A stretch of DNA of 64,000 nt from assembly GCA_037349105.1 (NCBI GenBank), contig JAYJMM010000124.1, positions 2,216,001 through 2,280,000 of the forward strand, in the 5' to 3' direction. The DNA is from Limnomonas spitsbergensis (lineage: Eukaryota > Chlorophyta > Chlorophyceae > Chlamydomonadales). This document shows, in pieces, positions 33,841 to 44,156 of the stretch. Position numbers and translations under genes: made by a program. The notes under the pieces were generated by a model. It ran no database searches. It was not told the DNA's origin and saw only the letters and a program-made list of their open reading frames with translations. Position 1 is the first letter of the stretch. Each line of letters starts with the position of its first letter.

Positions 33841-34230
33841 ATGAATGGAAAACAAGAGGACGCCAGCCTCCTCATGTTTGACATCACCATCAAGGGACAA
33901 CAATTCAAAGCCCTCATCGACTCGGGCGCGAATGGGTTGTTTTTGAGCTCAAAGGTAGTTACTGCTCTGCGACTGAAGACCGTAGTCAAAGATCAGCCTG
34001 ACGCAGTACGCTTAGCAGATGGCAACACCCTTGACAGCAGCGCCGCACTTCGGCTCGGTTTCAGACTAGACGGGCTTCGAGATGTCGATACCTTTCACAT
34101 CCTGGACCTTCCGAAATTCGATGTCGTGTTGGGTGTACCATGGCTGCGACGCATGAACCGGCGATTGATTGGAAGAAACGCACCATGACAGTCAAGCATC
34201 TTGGTCGCACACACCGCTACCACGCCGCAT
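33841..34230 (+). pseudogene. Retropepsin-like protease domain of the Ty3-type element
   Basis: FDITIKGQQFKALIDSGANG contains the aspartic-protease DSG motif (ALIDSGA). VRLADGNTLDSSAALRLGFR and FDVVLGVPWLRRMN (the flap and ILG-like portion) follow, as in Ty3/gypsy proteases. Usually the reverse transcriptase comes next; here the frame is lost near 34190-34240 and simple repeats begin. Confidence 0.85.
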
Positions 34231-34269
34231 CCGATAAGACCGGAGCGCGACTGGCAAGCTTGACAATGT

Positions 34270-35815
34270 CTGCTTTAGAGCTTATCACTGCCCTAGTCCC
34301 CCTGCCCTATTCCCTCTGCCTATTTGCCCTGTCCTAGCCCTTCTGCCCTAATCCCCCTGACCTAGTCCCCCTGCCCTAATCTCCCTGCCCTAATCCCCCT
34401 GCCCTAGTCCCCCTGCCCTTATCCCCCTGCCCTAATCCCCCCTGCCCTTATCCCCCTGCCCTTACTATCCCCCTGCCCTAACCCCCCTGCCCTTGTCCCC
34501 CTGCCCTAATCCCCCCTGCCCTTATCCCCCTGCCTTAACCCCCCTGCCTTAATCCCCCTGCCCTAATCCCCTTGCCCTAATCCCCCTGCCCCAATCCCCC
34601 TGCCTTAGTCCCCTTGTCCTAATCCTCATGCCCTAATCCCCCTGCCCTTATCCCCATGCCCTAATCCCCCTGCCCTAATGCCCCTTCCCTAACCCACCTG
34701 CCCTAATCCCCCTGCCCTAATCCCCCTAATCTAATCCGCTTGCCCTAATGCCCTTGCCCTAATGCCCCTGCCCTAATCCCCCTGCCCTAATGCCCCTGCC
34801 CTAACCCCCCTGCCATAATCCCCCTGCCCTAATCCCCCTGCCCTCACTTATCCCCCTCCGCTAATGCCCCTGCCCTAATGCCCCTGCCCTAATCCCCCTG
34901 CCCTTATCCCCCTGCCTTAACCCCCCTGCCTTAATCCTCCTGCCCTAACCCCCATGCCCTAATCCCCATGCCCCAATCCCCCTGCTCTAATCCCCCTGCC
35001 CTAATGCCCCTGCCCTAACCCCCCTGCCGTAATCCCCCTGCCCTAATATCCCTGACCTAATCCGCCTGCCCTAATGCCCCTTCCCTAAAGCCCCTGCCCT
35101 AATCCCCCTGCCCTAATGCCCCTGCCCTAACCCCCCTGCCGTAATCCCCCTGCCCTAATCCCCATGCCCTCACTTATCCCCCTGCCCTAATGCCCCTGCC
35201 CTAATGCCCCTGCCCTAATCCCCCTGCCCTAATGCCCCTGCCTTAACCCCCTGCCCTAATCCCCCTGCCCTAATCCCCCTGCCCTAATCCCCCTGCCCTA
35301 ATGCCCCTGCCCTAATGCACCTGCCCTAATCCCCCTGCCCTAATGTCCCTGCCCTAGCCCCCCTGCCCTTGTCCCCCTTCCTAATCCCCCTGCCCTAACC
35401 CCCCTGCCTTAATGCCCCGGCCTTAGTCCCCCTTCCTATTCTTCCTGCCCTAATCCCCCTGCCTTAATGCCCCGGCCTTAGTCCCCCTTCCTAATCTACC
35501 TGCACTAATCCCCCTGCCTTAATGCCCCTGCCTTAGTCCCCCTTCCTAATCTACCTGCCCGAATCTTCCTGCCCTAATGCCCCTGCCTTAGTCCCCCTTC
35601 CTAATCTACCTGCCCTAATCCCCCTGCCCTAATCCCCCTGCCTTAATGCCCCCGCCTTAGTCCCCTTTCTTTATCTACATGCCCTAATCACCCTGCCCTA
35701 ATCCCCCTGCCTTAATGCCCCTGCCTTAGCCCCCCTTCCTAATCTACCTGCCCTAATCCCCCTGCCTTAATGCCCCTGCCCTAGTCCCCCTTCCTAATCC
35801 TCTTGCCCTATCTGT
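34270..35815. repeat. CCCTAAT-rich satellite, about 1.5 kb
   Basis: More than 100 units of roughly 12-14 bp of the form CCCTAATCCCCCTG with variants (TTAACC, TTAGTC, CTTATC). The reverse strand reads (CAGGGGGATTAGGG)n and resembles a degenerate telomere-like G-rich repeat, but is not a true TTTAGGG tract. It replaces the pol region of the element to its left. Confidence 0.9.
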
Positions 35816-35997
35816 TTGCTTTATGTCCAAGCATACACGCCAGCCTCCTCTGCATGCGATTGGTCGATGTCGACCTGTCTTGTCAGTTGACACCCATCAT
35901 TGCAACGAATGGTACAGAGGCCACATGTTCTCTGCTCCCTCACAGCATGGCGTGGCTCAGTGCTTGGAAGTCTCCAGGCGCTTGGCTCCATGTTCAA

Positions 35998-36290
35998 ATA
36001 GCAAAGAGTGCCGCAGACACATGATAGCAAAGAGTGTTGCAGACACATGATAGCAAAGAGTGCCGCAGACACATGATAGCAAAGAGTGCTGCAGACACAT
36101 GATAGCAAAGAGTGCCGCACACACATGATAGCAAAGAGTGCCGCATACACATGATAGCAAAGAGTGCCGCAGACACATGATAGCAAAGAGTGCCGCAGAC
36201 ACCGACATGATAGCAAAGAGTGCCGCAGACACATGATAGCAAAGAGTGCCGCAGACACATGATAGCAAAGAGTGCCACAGACACATAATA
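35998..36290. repeat. 26-bp minisatellite, about 11 copies
   Basis: Unit ACATGATAGCAAAGAGTGCCGCAGAC. Copies are nearly identical, with one unit carrying 3 extra bases (near 36200). No exon or gene is recognised beside it. Confidence 0.9.
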
Positions 36291-36299
36291 GCAACACAG

Positions 36300-37183
36300 A
36301 GAAGCTGTTAACCCTAAAACTGCGTATGGTCATGATTATTTGCGTTTTTTTGCTGCATGCTCCATGTGCCCTATCCACTTGAGGTTTGGCCCGGGCCGCT
36401 CGAGGCTCGCAGCTCGAGGGCCGCCGTTTCGTGTACAAGACGCGCCATGGAACAGTGCGCATGTCTCTCTCAGAGCCCGTGGTCTGGCCCCCCCCGGTCA
36501 AGACACAATGTGTCTGACACATCCTGTCGAGACCAAACGTCACACTATTAGCCCACTCTTTGGCAGAAAACCGCTATAGTAGCGAACGTAATGATAGCAA
36601 CAACGCAATTCACTTGAATGGCCTGATTAGTGAAGGGTAGTCTCTATGTTGGCATGCCATGGATATGAGCTGCTTGTTTTAGTGGCCATATGTCTTTGAT
36701 AAGGACGAGTGTGTGTTTGCAATGCCATGGTGAGGGTTAGTAAAGTCATTAATGTCACATTTCAATGTTGTGCGTATGTTTTTTGTGGTTCTTGCCCTGT
36801 CATGCGGCACTGCAAAGCATAAGCAAAGGGGCGTGCGCTCGTGTGTGCACTGACTTAAGGTTGTGACTCGGAGCAGCCAACACAGCTAAGAATAAAGGAC
36901 GGTGCAGCAATCAACAACGTGACACGCTACAGCCAATGATGATGGGCTTGGAGTGACACAGCCAACATGTCAATAACGTGACACCTCTGGGCCTTTCCGG
37001 TATCTGGAGGGGTATTTTCTTTGCCCTTCGAGCTCTTCTTTGTCTTTCCTCGAGCCTTAAGTTCCTTTCCTTCTTTGTCCTTATCAGAGCCAGCAGACTG
37101 GGGTGGGGGGCCCTGGTTGTCAGGTTGTGTGCTAATTGTAATCGAGCTTTATGAAGGCTAGTCTCTTCAGGGCAGGGGATACG
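36300..37183. other. No gene seen
   Basis: No recognisable coding sequence. A CTCTGGGCC dispersed-repeat fragment lies near 36969-37000. Confidence 0.4.
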
Positions 37184-37423
37184 TGTCGCACCATAAAGCA
37201 GCAACTGCAATACTATGGTAAATACCGTGAACTCCGGCCAGGACGCCTTAGAGAGGCGTCCTCTACTCACAAATACGGTACAGCGCCGTACACTCATGCT
37301 CCTTGTACTACATACAAGAGCTGTCAACAAGATAAGAAAGGCACAGCCCTAGTAGGAGAGTCTTCCTGTCTAGGGCCTGTCTGGGTGTCCCTGTCTCGTG
37401 GGTACCGCCCCTACTACTTCACT
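37184..37423 (-). repeat. 240-bp direct repeat, left copy
   Basis: Matches 38062-38301 over 240 bp with very few differences by eye (for example TGTCAACAAG against TGTTAACAAG). Each copy begins TG, and the last CA lies 2 bp before the end. It may be part of the LTR of the large minus-strand element or a separate solo LTR. Confidence 0.85.
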
Positions 37424-38061
37424 TCGCGATGTGCGCTTCGGGTCCGTGGCGGACTTCTTTCCTCACAACAGTGAAGGACGCCTACGGGCAGACTCAGTGA
37501 CTACTCACTGGCTGCGAGTGCTCAGCGAGTTAAGCTGTGAAGCTGGATAATTGTAAGACTAGCAAATGGCTATGGGAGCGCAGGCCTTCTGGCCGTCTGG
37601 GCGCGATCCAGCAGGGCTATGTAAAGGGGCACTTACCGCACGTCACGCGGTGAGGTGGCCGAGGCGTAGTCTGCGAACTTCTGCTTCGGCAGGGGTCTCG
37701 GTCCTCAACTGAGGATTCTATCTCCTGCTATACCAGCGGAGGATGATATAGGCTTGACTTGAGTTAAGGTACTGACTTATGGGAACGCTGAAGGTCTCAT
37801 ACACGGATGACGGCCGGAGCTTGTTACAATAGAGGTCTGTCCTTTAGAAAGGGACGAAGTAACTAGTTTAGGCAATTGCCGGGATACAGGCACCCGGCAG
37901 GCCCAATTCAGAGTACGGATTATGCTCAATCACCCTGCGTAAGCGGGTTTCTAGGTCTTAGTTCAAATCAGGAGACTCCGCAGAGAAGCTGCGGAGGCTC
38001 CGTGGCCGCTAACGGCGGCTCAAACGGTTCTGTCACGTATACGGTAATATACTGTGATAGC

Positions 38062-38301
38062 TGTCGCACCATAAAGCAGTAACTGCAATACTATGGTAAA
38101 TACCGTGAACTCCGGCCAGGACGCCTTAGAGAGGCGTCCTCTACTCACAAATACGGTACAGCGCCGTACACTCATGCTCCTTGTACTACATACAAGAGCT
38201 GTTAACAAGATAAAAAAGGCACAGCCCTAGTAGGAGAGTCTTCCTGTCTAGGGCCTGTCTGGGTGTCCCTGTCTCGTGGGTACCGCCCCTACTACTTCAC
38301 T
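38062..38301 (-). repeat. 240-bp direct repeat, right copy; probable 3' LTR start
   Basis: On the minus strand the copy starts TGAAGTAGTAGGGGCGG and is directly preceded by a purine tract (GAGGAGCGGGGGGGCGAG, 38301-38320 region), as expected for the polypurine tract before a 3' LTR. The LTR may be this 240-bp unit, or the whole 38300-37184 segment (about 1.1 kb), which also ends in CA. The matching 5' LTR would lie beyond the right edge of the window. Confidence 0.6.
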
Positions 38302-39003
38302 CGCCCCCCCGCTCCTCAGCGTTAAGCCTAAAGGGCATGCGCTGGGAGCCGGAAAAAGGGGTCGGTACTGTTAGGACAAAAACTTCTGGCAATATGTACA
38401 CCACAGAGGATCATAGTATCAAAGCAATCTGCCTGGTTCAGGCCGTCTCAACCATCTGCCTGGTTCAGGCTGTTTTCAAAGCAAAACCCACATAATCTCT
38501 ACCGGCAATGCGCACATACTGCGCCGCATTCCACGCATCTCAGCTGCGCTAACATGTATGTTAATCAGAAACATCAGGTCAGGCTAAGGATAACCGCTGC
38601 TCTCGCCCCACTGCGCCATAGACGCCTGGTCTTTCAAGGCCACAGGAAATGTGCGCCGCCGCAGCGGCATTCTGCCCCCTTGAGCACTATCACTACTCTC
38701 CTCGAAGGAAGGCTTGTCGTCCATTGCTCCTGCATATGTACTACCGTAGCCTTGCTGCTGCGGTTCTTTTGAAAAACAAATTTTCCATAACCCGTTGCTG
38801 CCCTAGGTCTTGTCACTACCTAGCATAATCCGCCCTTGGCCCGCTGGCCGCCGGCCCAGCACCTGCCGTGTACTAGGACTAGACGCGCTGCGCCTGAAGG
38901 TGTATTCTGCTGCTCAGCCTCCTGCCCTTTCCCGCCGGTTACGGCGTGGGTACCGTCACATGCTCAGCGGCCTTGCCGCTCTGGGCTTGGCCTTCCCTGA
39001 GGT

Positions 39004-39580
39004 TCAGGTATCGTTGCACCGTTCAAGTGCTGATTCCTCCTCCTCCCTTGCTGCTTCCTTGGCCACCTTGGCCCTTCTGGCAACCACCCTCGGGGTGACG
39101 TTGGCCTCTCCCCGGCCAGTGGTGTACGAGATGTCGTACAACCCGTTCGCCATTGGCCTTGCCATGCCCCGCTCCATTTGCCGTGTGGCCGGGTTGGTGG
39201 CCATAACCTCCACCTCAGGTATATCCATGATGTCGGTGTTTGGGGCCGCCCTGGCTGCGCTCTGGCTCTGCAGCGGGCCCTGCTATCTCAGCGGGCCCAG
39301 CTTCCTTGTCTTCCGGCTGGCACCTCGGGCACAACCATTCGCCCTCAGGCACCTCCTGAAGTGCTGGTACCAAGCAATCCATGTGCCAACCTGTGTTGCA
39401 ACCATCGCACAACAGCATCACATCTCTGCGATCTGGAAGTTGGCACACCTCACAAGACAGGCTGTTATTGGGCCTGGTTCCACTGAAATCAATCACTCCC
39501 CTGAGATTGGGCAAGTGGCATGGAGAACAATTGACAGCATTCTCTGTTACTGTGAGGCCATCTGCCCCCTCCAGAACCAA
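39004..39580 (-). pseudogene. PHD finger at the C-terminus of the integrase polyprotein
   Basis: The frame starting near 39580 (LVLEGADGLTVTENAVNCSP) continues the integrase ORF after a small insertion that shifts the frame near 39575-39583. It then encodes a complete C4HC3 PHD finger: CEVC, CDGC, GWHMDC and CPRC, with WH in place. After another shift near 39220 a charged tail follows (MERGMARPMANGLYDISYTT and an Arg/Ala/Glu-rich helix). PHD fingers bind histone H3 tails, so a targeting role comparable to the chromodomains of other Ty3-type integrases is a reasonable inference. Confidence 0.8.
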
Positions 39581-41324
39581 TGAAGGTTCCCGTCGCCCCC
39601 AGCTGTTTCACCCTTAGAATCTCAGGCCTAGCCTTGGGATCGAGGCTGCGGCGCTCAGATGAGTACCTCACATACACGTAATCTCCCTCTGCGAAACGCC
39701 TGACCTGGGGGACATACCCTCCCCCACGGATGCGCGCATACCGCAGCTTGTCGCGGTGCTGCGCAATTTTCAGATGCTCACCCGCGACAGGCAGTGCCTC
39801 CTTGATCCTGGCCACCCTGGCCAGGAGCAGGTCTGCCGCTTCCTCCGCTGTTGCCACCTTGGCCGTGTTCCACAGGTCCGCCCCCACTCTGGAGGGAAAG
39901 GTGGGTCTCTGCCCGAACAGAACCTCGTATGGCGCCATGCGCGTGGCCTGCTGCGGCGAGCAGCGGAAGCCTAGGGCTACCCAAGGCACCATTTTGTCCC
40001 ACGACTCGTCGCTGCTGCCCTCCTCGCAGCACTTGCGCAGGCCTGCCTTGAGGGTCTGTACAGCCCTTTCGGACAGCCCGTCTGCCTGGGGGTGGTTGGC
40101 AGAAGTGGTGCGGTGATCAATGAAGCAGTCCAGCAACATGTCTTGAAATTCACCCTGGAACTCTGTTCCCTGGTCTGTCACCACCTCTGCGCAGCCCCCG
40201 AATCTTGCGACGACATTCTGAAAGAAAGCCAAGGCCGTCACATCTGACGCCTTGCTAGGAATGGGGATCAACTCCACCCACTTGGAGTAATGCTCCACAC
40301 ACACCATCACAAACCGATTGCCCCTGGGAGTGGTCGTGAATGGCCCACAAAGATCCACCCCCCATCGGAAAAACAACCCTTCGATGGGTAGCGGGTGCAG
40401 GTCGGGCTGTGTGTGATTGAACGTGGACGCCCTGGCCCTGTCACACACACCGCATTCCTGCACCACCCTTTTGACTGCTGCTCTGAGCCCCTGCCACCAG
40501 TGTTGCTGCATGACCATGAAAGCCGTGCGATGGCTGCCAAAATGGCCTGTACCCGCATGGGCTTCCTGGATCACTGCCAGCCTGTCCTCTGGCCTGGGCA
40601 CCACGCAACGTCTAACGTCGGGCATGAGTCTCATTAGTACTCCTCCCCTCTCTGACTCCCACTGGAATGGAGCGGCTCTGCGCTGTACCCTGGTCTGCTC
40701 TCCTATCTCTGTTCCTGGAGCATGTGTTTTCTCGCGGAGAAACCGCAACACAGGCTCATCGGCACACACATCCACTCTGGCCGACGGCCCTGCAGGACAT
40801 CCATGGGGTTCTTTCTCACTCCCTTTGTCCCCTGTCACATCGCTGCCAGCATCTGCTTTTGCCACAGGCGGGTTCCCACCTGGCTCTTGTGCTGCGTCGG
40901 CCCAATCTGCCGCAGCAGACTCTCCCAGGCACTGCCTGTACGACGCGGCTACTTCATCACTGCCAGAGCACGTGTTTCCTGCGGTGGCAAGGGCGTAGTG
41001 GCTGGACATTAAAGTTGCACCAAGCGCAGGATCCCTGTCCGGACCCTGCAGCCGTGCTCTGCGTTTCAACTCCTCTGGTATGATTTTAGCACACGTGAGC
41101 GCGACATTGAGCCATGCTCCTAGTGCCCATGAATCCATGCTCCTGCCCAAGGCTGCCCTCCTGGCAGCCTCTGGAAAGTCTGGGCGGGGCAATGTGGATC
41201 CCACAGCGTACCCCATGGCACGTTCACGCTCATTTGCATTGGGCTCCTGTAGGTCTCCCATGGATCTGAATACCATCCCATTTTGCCCGTTCCTGAAAGA
41301 ATATGATGCGGGAGTTGCCATCAA
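39489..41324 (-). CDS. Methyltransferase C-terminus fused to Ty3-type integrase
   Basis: A 611-residue open frame. Residues 32-70 resemble motifs IX-X of C5 methyltransferases (ERERAMGY, then ALGRSMDSWALGAWL). Residues 185-245 are the linker typical of Ty3-type pol before integrase (ADEPVLRFLR..., VMRLMPD-like). The zinc-binding H2C2 domain follows (H256, H261, C291, C294: HAGTGHFGSHRTAF, QECGVCDRA). The catalytic core has D324 (WGVDLCGPF), D384 (VVTDQGTEF) and E419 (HPQADGLSER), the D,D-34-E triad. The C-terminal part has the KLRYARIRGGGYVPQ and GDYVYVRY segments. The frame therefore carries methyltransferase and integrase as one polypeptide, where reverse transcriptase-RNase H would normally precede integrase. 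Confidence 0.88.
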   Translation of the reverse strand: MMATPASYSFRNGQNGMVFRSMGDLQEPNANERERAMGYAVGSTLPRPDFPEAARRAALGRSMDSWALGAWLNVALTCAKIIPEELKRRARLQGPDRDPALGATLMSSHYALATAGNTCSGSDEVAASYRQCLGESAAADWADAAQEPGGNPPVAKADAGSDVTGDKGSEKEPHGCPAGPSARVDVCADEPVLRFLREKTHAPGTEIGEQTRVQRRAAPFQWESERGGVLMRLMPDVRRCVVPRPEDRLAVIQEAHAGTGHFGSHRTAFMVMQQHWWQGLRAAVKRVVQECGVCDRARASTFNHTQPDLHPLPIEGLFFRWGVDLCGPFTTTPRGNRFVMVCVEHYSKWVELIPIPSKASDVTALAFFQNVVARFGGCAEVVTDQGTEFQGEFQDMLLDCFIDHRTTSANHPQADGLSERAVQTLKAGLRKCCEEGSSDESWDKMVPWVALGFRCSPQQATRMAPYEVLFGQRPTFPSRVGADLWNTAKVATAEEAADLLLARVARIKEALPVAGEHLKIAQHRDKLRYARIRGGGYVPQVRRFAEGDYVYVRYSSERRSLDPKARPEILRVKQLGATGTFIGSGGGRWPHSNRECCQLFSMPLAQSQGSD

Positions 41325-41340
41325 GCAGGGCAGCAGTCAC

Positions 41341-42474
41341 CAAGGTAGCACGATCCGGATACGCTTCTGCTCCGGTCCGCTCCGCTCCGCTTCGATACGG
41401 CGGGCTTGGAGTATCACTAGTTTGCAGTCAAAAACTTGTTTTAGGCACATCACTGGCATACATATTGGCATACAAAGACATGAAGATGGTTGCATGCCAG
41501 CAGACAGCCCCCATGCATGCTCAGATGGCAGATCCCCCCCTCTACTGGCCCCAAAGTAGCCATGCATCCATGCAGCATGCATGTATATTAGTTACCGTAG
41601 GTCTAAGGACCATGCAAATTGCTGTGGCGAAACAGTCAATGATCGACGCAGTCCCCAAATCATGAACTGTCCAAACAGTAACAACCCCAGTCGGTAGTTG
41701 CCATGCATAACTAATATCCCCTCAAGTTTCCCCCCTTGCCCTTCAAATCTGCAACCTTGCCTGATACCGTCGGTATGCAGAATTTGGCGACTTTGGCTCA
41801 GGGTTCCCCGGGTGAAGGCTGGATTTCCTTAGCTCGTGCAAAATTGCTGATCGATCGGACGATTCGGATACGTAAACACGGACGTGTTTCGTTGTTTTCG
41901 AAGTTGGTTGTTCCTTAAAACAGCCAAACTGTGCGTCCTGCCAAACCCCGCCCCTTGACGTGACGTTGATTGATCGCATACATCTTGCCCTGACACTTTG
42001 TTGCAATGGGCTAAAGGCTTCGTCCGGAGCCAAAAAGCTGGCTTGCATGTATTGCTTGCAATGCCATCGCGAATTGGAAGACAACTTGGTGGGGTCAGAA
42101 GGTTTGGGCGTTTCCCCGAGGTTATCAACGAATATGTCTAGAACTAACGTCAGCGATGTCCTCAGTTATATCGGACATGTTATGTAGGCGTAATATCGCG
42201 TGGTCGTTGATTCCCGCCCCCTATGGCGTCTAAGCATCACGTGTGCAAGTGTTGCTTGACAAAACAGCGCCTCAAAAACCAGCTGACGTTTGCCTCTGGC
42301 ACTCGTGTAAAAACCGCTAGCAACGCGCCAACGCATGGCCTGCCATGTCGCCCAGAAGGGCTGCACACAAATTTCCTGCATGGTGAGCCGGATCGGAGCA
42401 GTATTGCCGTATCCGGAGCGGAGCAGCGATCCGCTCCGGATACGAAACAGGTTTTGCCGTATTGTGCTACCTTG
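41341..42474. mobile_element. hAT-like non-autonomous element, copy 1
   Basis: Ends CAAGGTAGCAC and GTGCTACCTTG are perfect 11-bp inverted repeats, and longer subterminal stretches (GATCCGGATACG..., GTATCCGGAGCGGA) are also mirrored. A 14-bp-arm hairpin sits at 42409-42443. The element is 1134 bp, has no transposase ORF, and interrupts the methyltransferase. Its 8-bp flanks (GCAGTCAC and GGCAGCAC) match only partly. The CAAGG end fits the hAT terminal pattern YARNG. Confidence 0.8.
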
Positions 42475-43497
42475 GGCAGCACCCTCCTGGGCTGTCCTGT
42501 CACATTGATACGATACCCCCCATTGTCTGGGCATGCGACCACCTGGGCCTTGCTGCCCTTGTCCAGAATGTCGTCTACGACTCCCTCGTGGGGCCTTTCC
42601 GATGCACAAATCACATACTCAATATCCGCTAATGGCGATATTTCCCCAGTAGGTGCGCGTGCGGTGGGCGTACGACCCCACCTGCGCCGCATCAAACAGT
42701 GCAGGCGTCCCCAGGACCCTGCACACCTCATGAAAAGCATCCACACTTGCCTTTGCACTCCTCTGATTTAACTGCATCGCTACGTTTTCAATCAGGTATG
42801 CGGGCGGCCTAGGCCTCTGCAGAACCTGCAGTGTGCCCAACAGCTTGACTAACGGGAAGAAAGACTTGCTTCTTTCCCCCGCGAGTCCCCGCCCTTTGCC
42901 TGCTGACGAGAGATCCTGGCACTCCCAGCCTGCTACCATGAACCACTGGCGCCCGTCCTGGGCGCCTGCCCCCTGGAGGTGCTCCGCCGTAATGGCGTAC
43001 ACATCTTGGGGCAGCGCTCTGAATGCTTCCTCAAACGCTTTGACTGGGAGCAACTGGGGATATCGCTTGTGCAACTGCACCAGGCGACCCCCAGCGATCT
43101 CCCTCACTTCTTCACTGATATCCGCATACAGGTACCGCACCACCGGGATACCTGCCCTGAGCACCATTTCCAAACCCGAGCACATACCTCCAAAGGGCTC
43201 GAAAAGGACCACTCCCTCCGCCTCCATGGCCTGCACAGCCTGGACCGGTAGGCACATTGTGTCCACTCCTGCATGTGAGTGAGGTGGCGTCACGCGGGGC
43301 AGGTCAGACAGCACATCACTGATCATATTCCTGGCTCGTTCCCTGTTGCTGAACGCCTGCTCTGCCGTGCTGACAGGCTGCGCCTGCTCATCGTCCTCAG
43401 TGGCGGCGGATGATATCTCCTGCCCCACCGAGGCTGTCACGCAAGCTGCCTCTGCAGCCCGCAACATCTGTACTCTCCTTCTGCCCTCCTGCGCCAT
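42475..43497 (-). pseudogene. Cytosine-C5 DNA methyltransferase encoded by the retroelement
   Basis: The main frame 43497-42619 contains motif I (VVLFEPFGGMCSGLEMVLRA), motif IV (GWECQDLSSAGKGRGLAGE, with Glu replacing the usual Pro before the catalytic Cys), motif VI (YLIENVAMQ) and motif VIII (AQVGSYAHRTRTYWGN). At the end of motif VIII a one-base shift moves the coding frame to SPLADIEYVICASERP and onward to about 42475, where hAT copy 1 is inserted. The C-terminal motifs IX-X resume in the integrase ORF. Motif VIII resembles DNMT3, motif IV resembles other C5 enzymes; subfamily uncertain. Methyltransferases captured by retrotransposons are known from dinoflagellates and charophyte algae. 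Confidence 0.88.
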
Positions 43498-43499
43498 GC

Positions 43500-44150
43500 G
43501 TACATGGCCGCGCCCCTGGGCTGTGTCTCGTGCTGCCTTGTGCCAGCTGCTCCTGCCTGTGAGTGGCGCGCTGCACAGCTTTGCTGCTGCCTGCGCACGC
43601 AGATTCCTCTGGCTCCCTGTATTGCCTCATGCCTCTCCGAGCATTGGCAACCTCTCTTGCTGGGCTGTCCTCCCTGCTGTTACCTGCTTGGCTGTCCCCC
43701 CAAGTGGCTGCTCCACCAGCCCGGCCCACCGGCCCAGGCTGCTGCCTTCCTGGGGCCTGGCTGCAGCGGCTGTTGGGTGGCGACTCCCCAGGTTTCTTGT
43801 TCCACGAGGGCTGTTAGTTTCCCAGCCAACTCATCCTGAAGATCCCTGAGCGCCTGGTTGTACCCTCCCATCCTGGGGTCCGTATCGGGCTCTGGCAGCA
43901 CTCTTAGCCGGAACAGCAGACTGGATTCCTGGCCTGCTTCCTGCAAGCCAATGTCCTGCCTTCTCTGCTCGTCCAGCTGATGTACAAAGGTCGCGAGCAC
44001 TGCTGTCCAGCACCCCGTACTGTACGATGCTGGGTCCCCCCAGGGTTCCCTTGCCGTTGCCGGCACCGGCGTGCTGGGTTGGGCCTCCCCCTGGCGGTCA
44101 CTGCCTGCTCCACAGGCTGCTGCATCCCTGGAGTCTGGGGTGTGTGCGGC
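43500..44150 (-). pseudogene. Unidentified, frame-broken retroelement coding region
   Basis: Between the 673-residue ORF and the methyltransferase, overlapping short frames (44066-43680 and 43729-43397) have coding-like composition (FVHQLDEQRRQDIGLQEAGQ, GGYNQALRDLQDELAGKL). They probably form one degraded frame. No family recognised; no reverse transcriptase motif. Confidence 0.45.
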
Positions 44151-44156
44151 TGCCGC

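Larger units (their letters stand above)
31585..34230 (+). mobile_element. Decayed, truncated Ty3-type retrotransposon
   Basis: A candidate 5' LTR, about 31585-31791, begins TG and ends CA. It is followed after 2 nt by TGGTTTCAGAGC (31794-31805), which matches the usual initiator-Met-tRNA primer-binding site TGGTATCAGAGC at 11 of 12 bases. Gag, zinc knuckle and protease follow. Coding similarity stops near 34230 and a satellite array begins, so reverse transcriptase, integrase and 3' LTR are missing. Confidence 0.75.

Noticed and set aside
35821..36543. 240-codon minus-strand ORF rich in Cys and His (CGTLCYHVSAALFAIM)
   Set aside because: Translation of the 26-bp satellite; no family resemblance.
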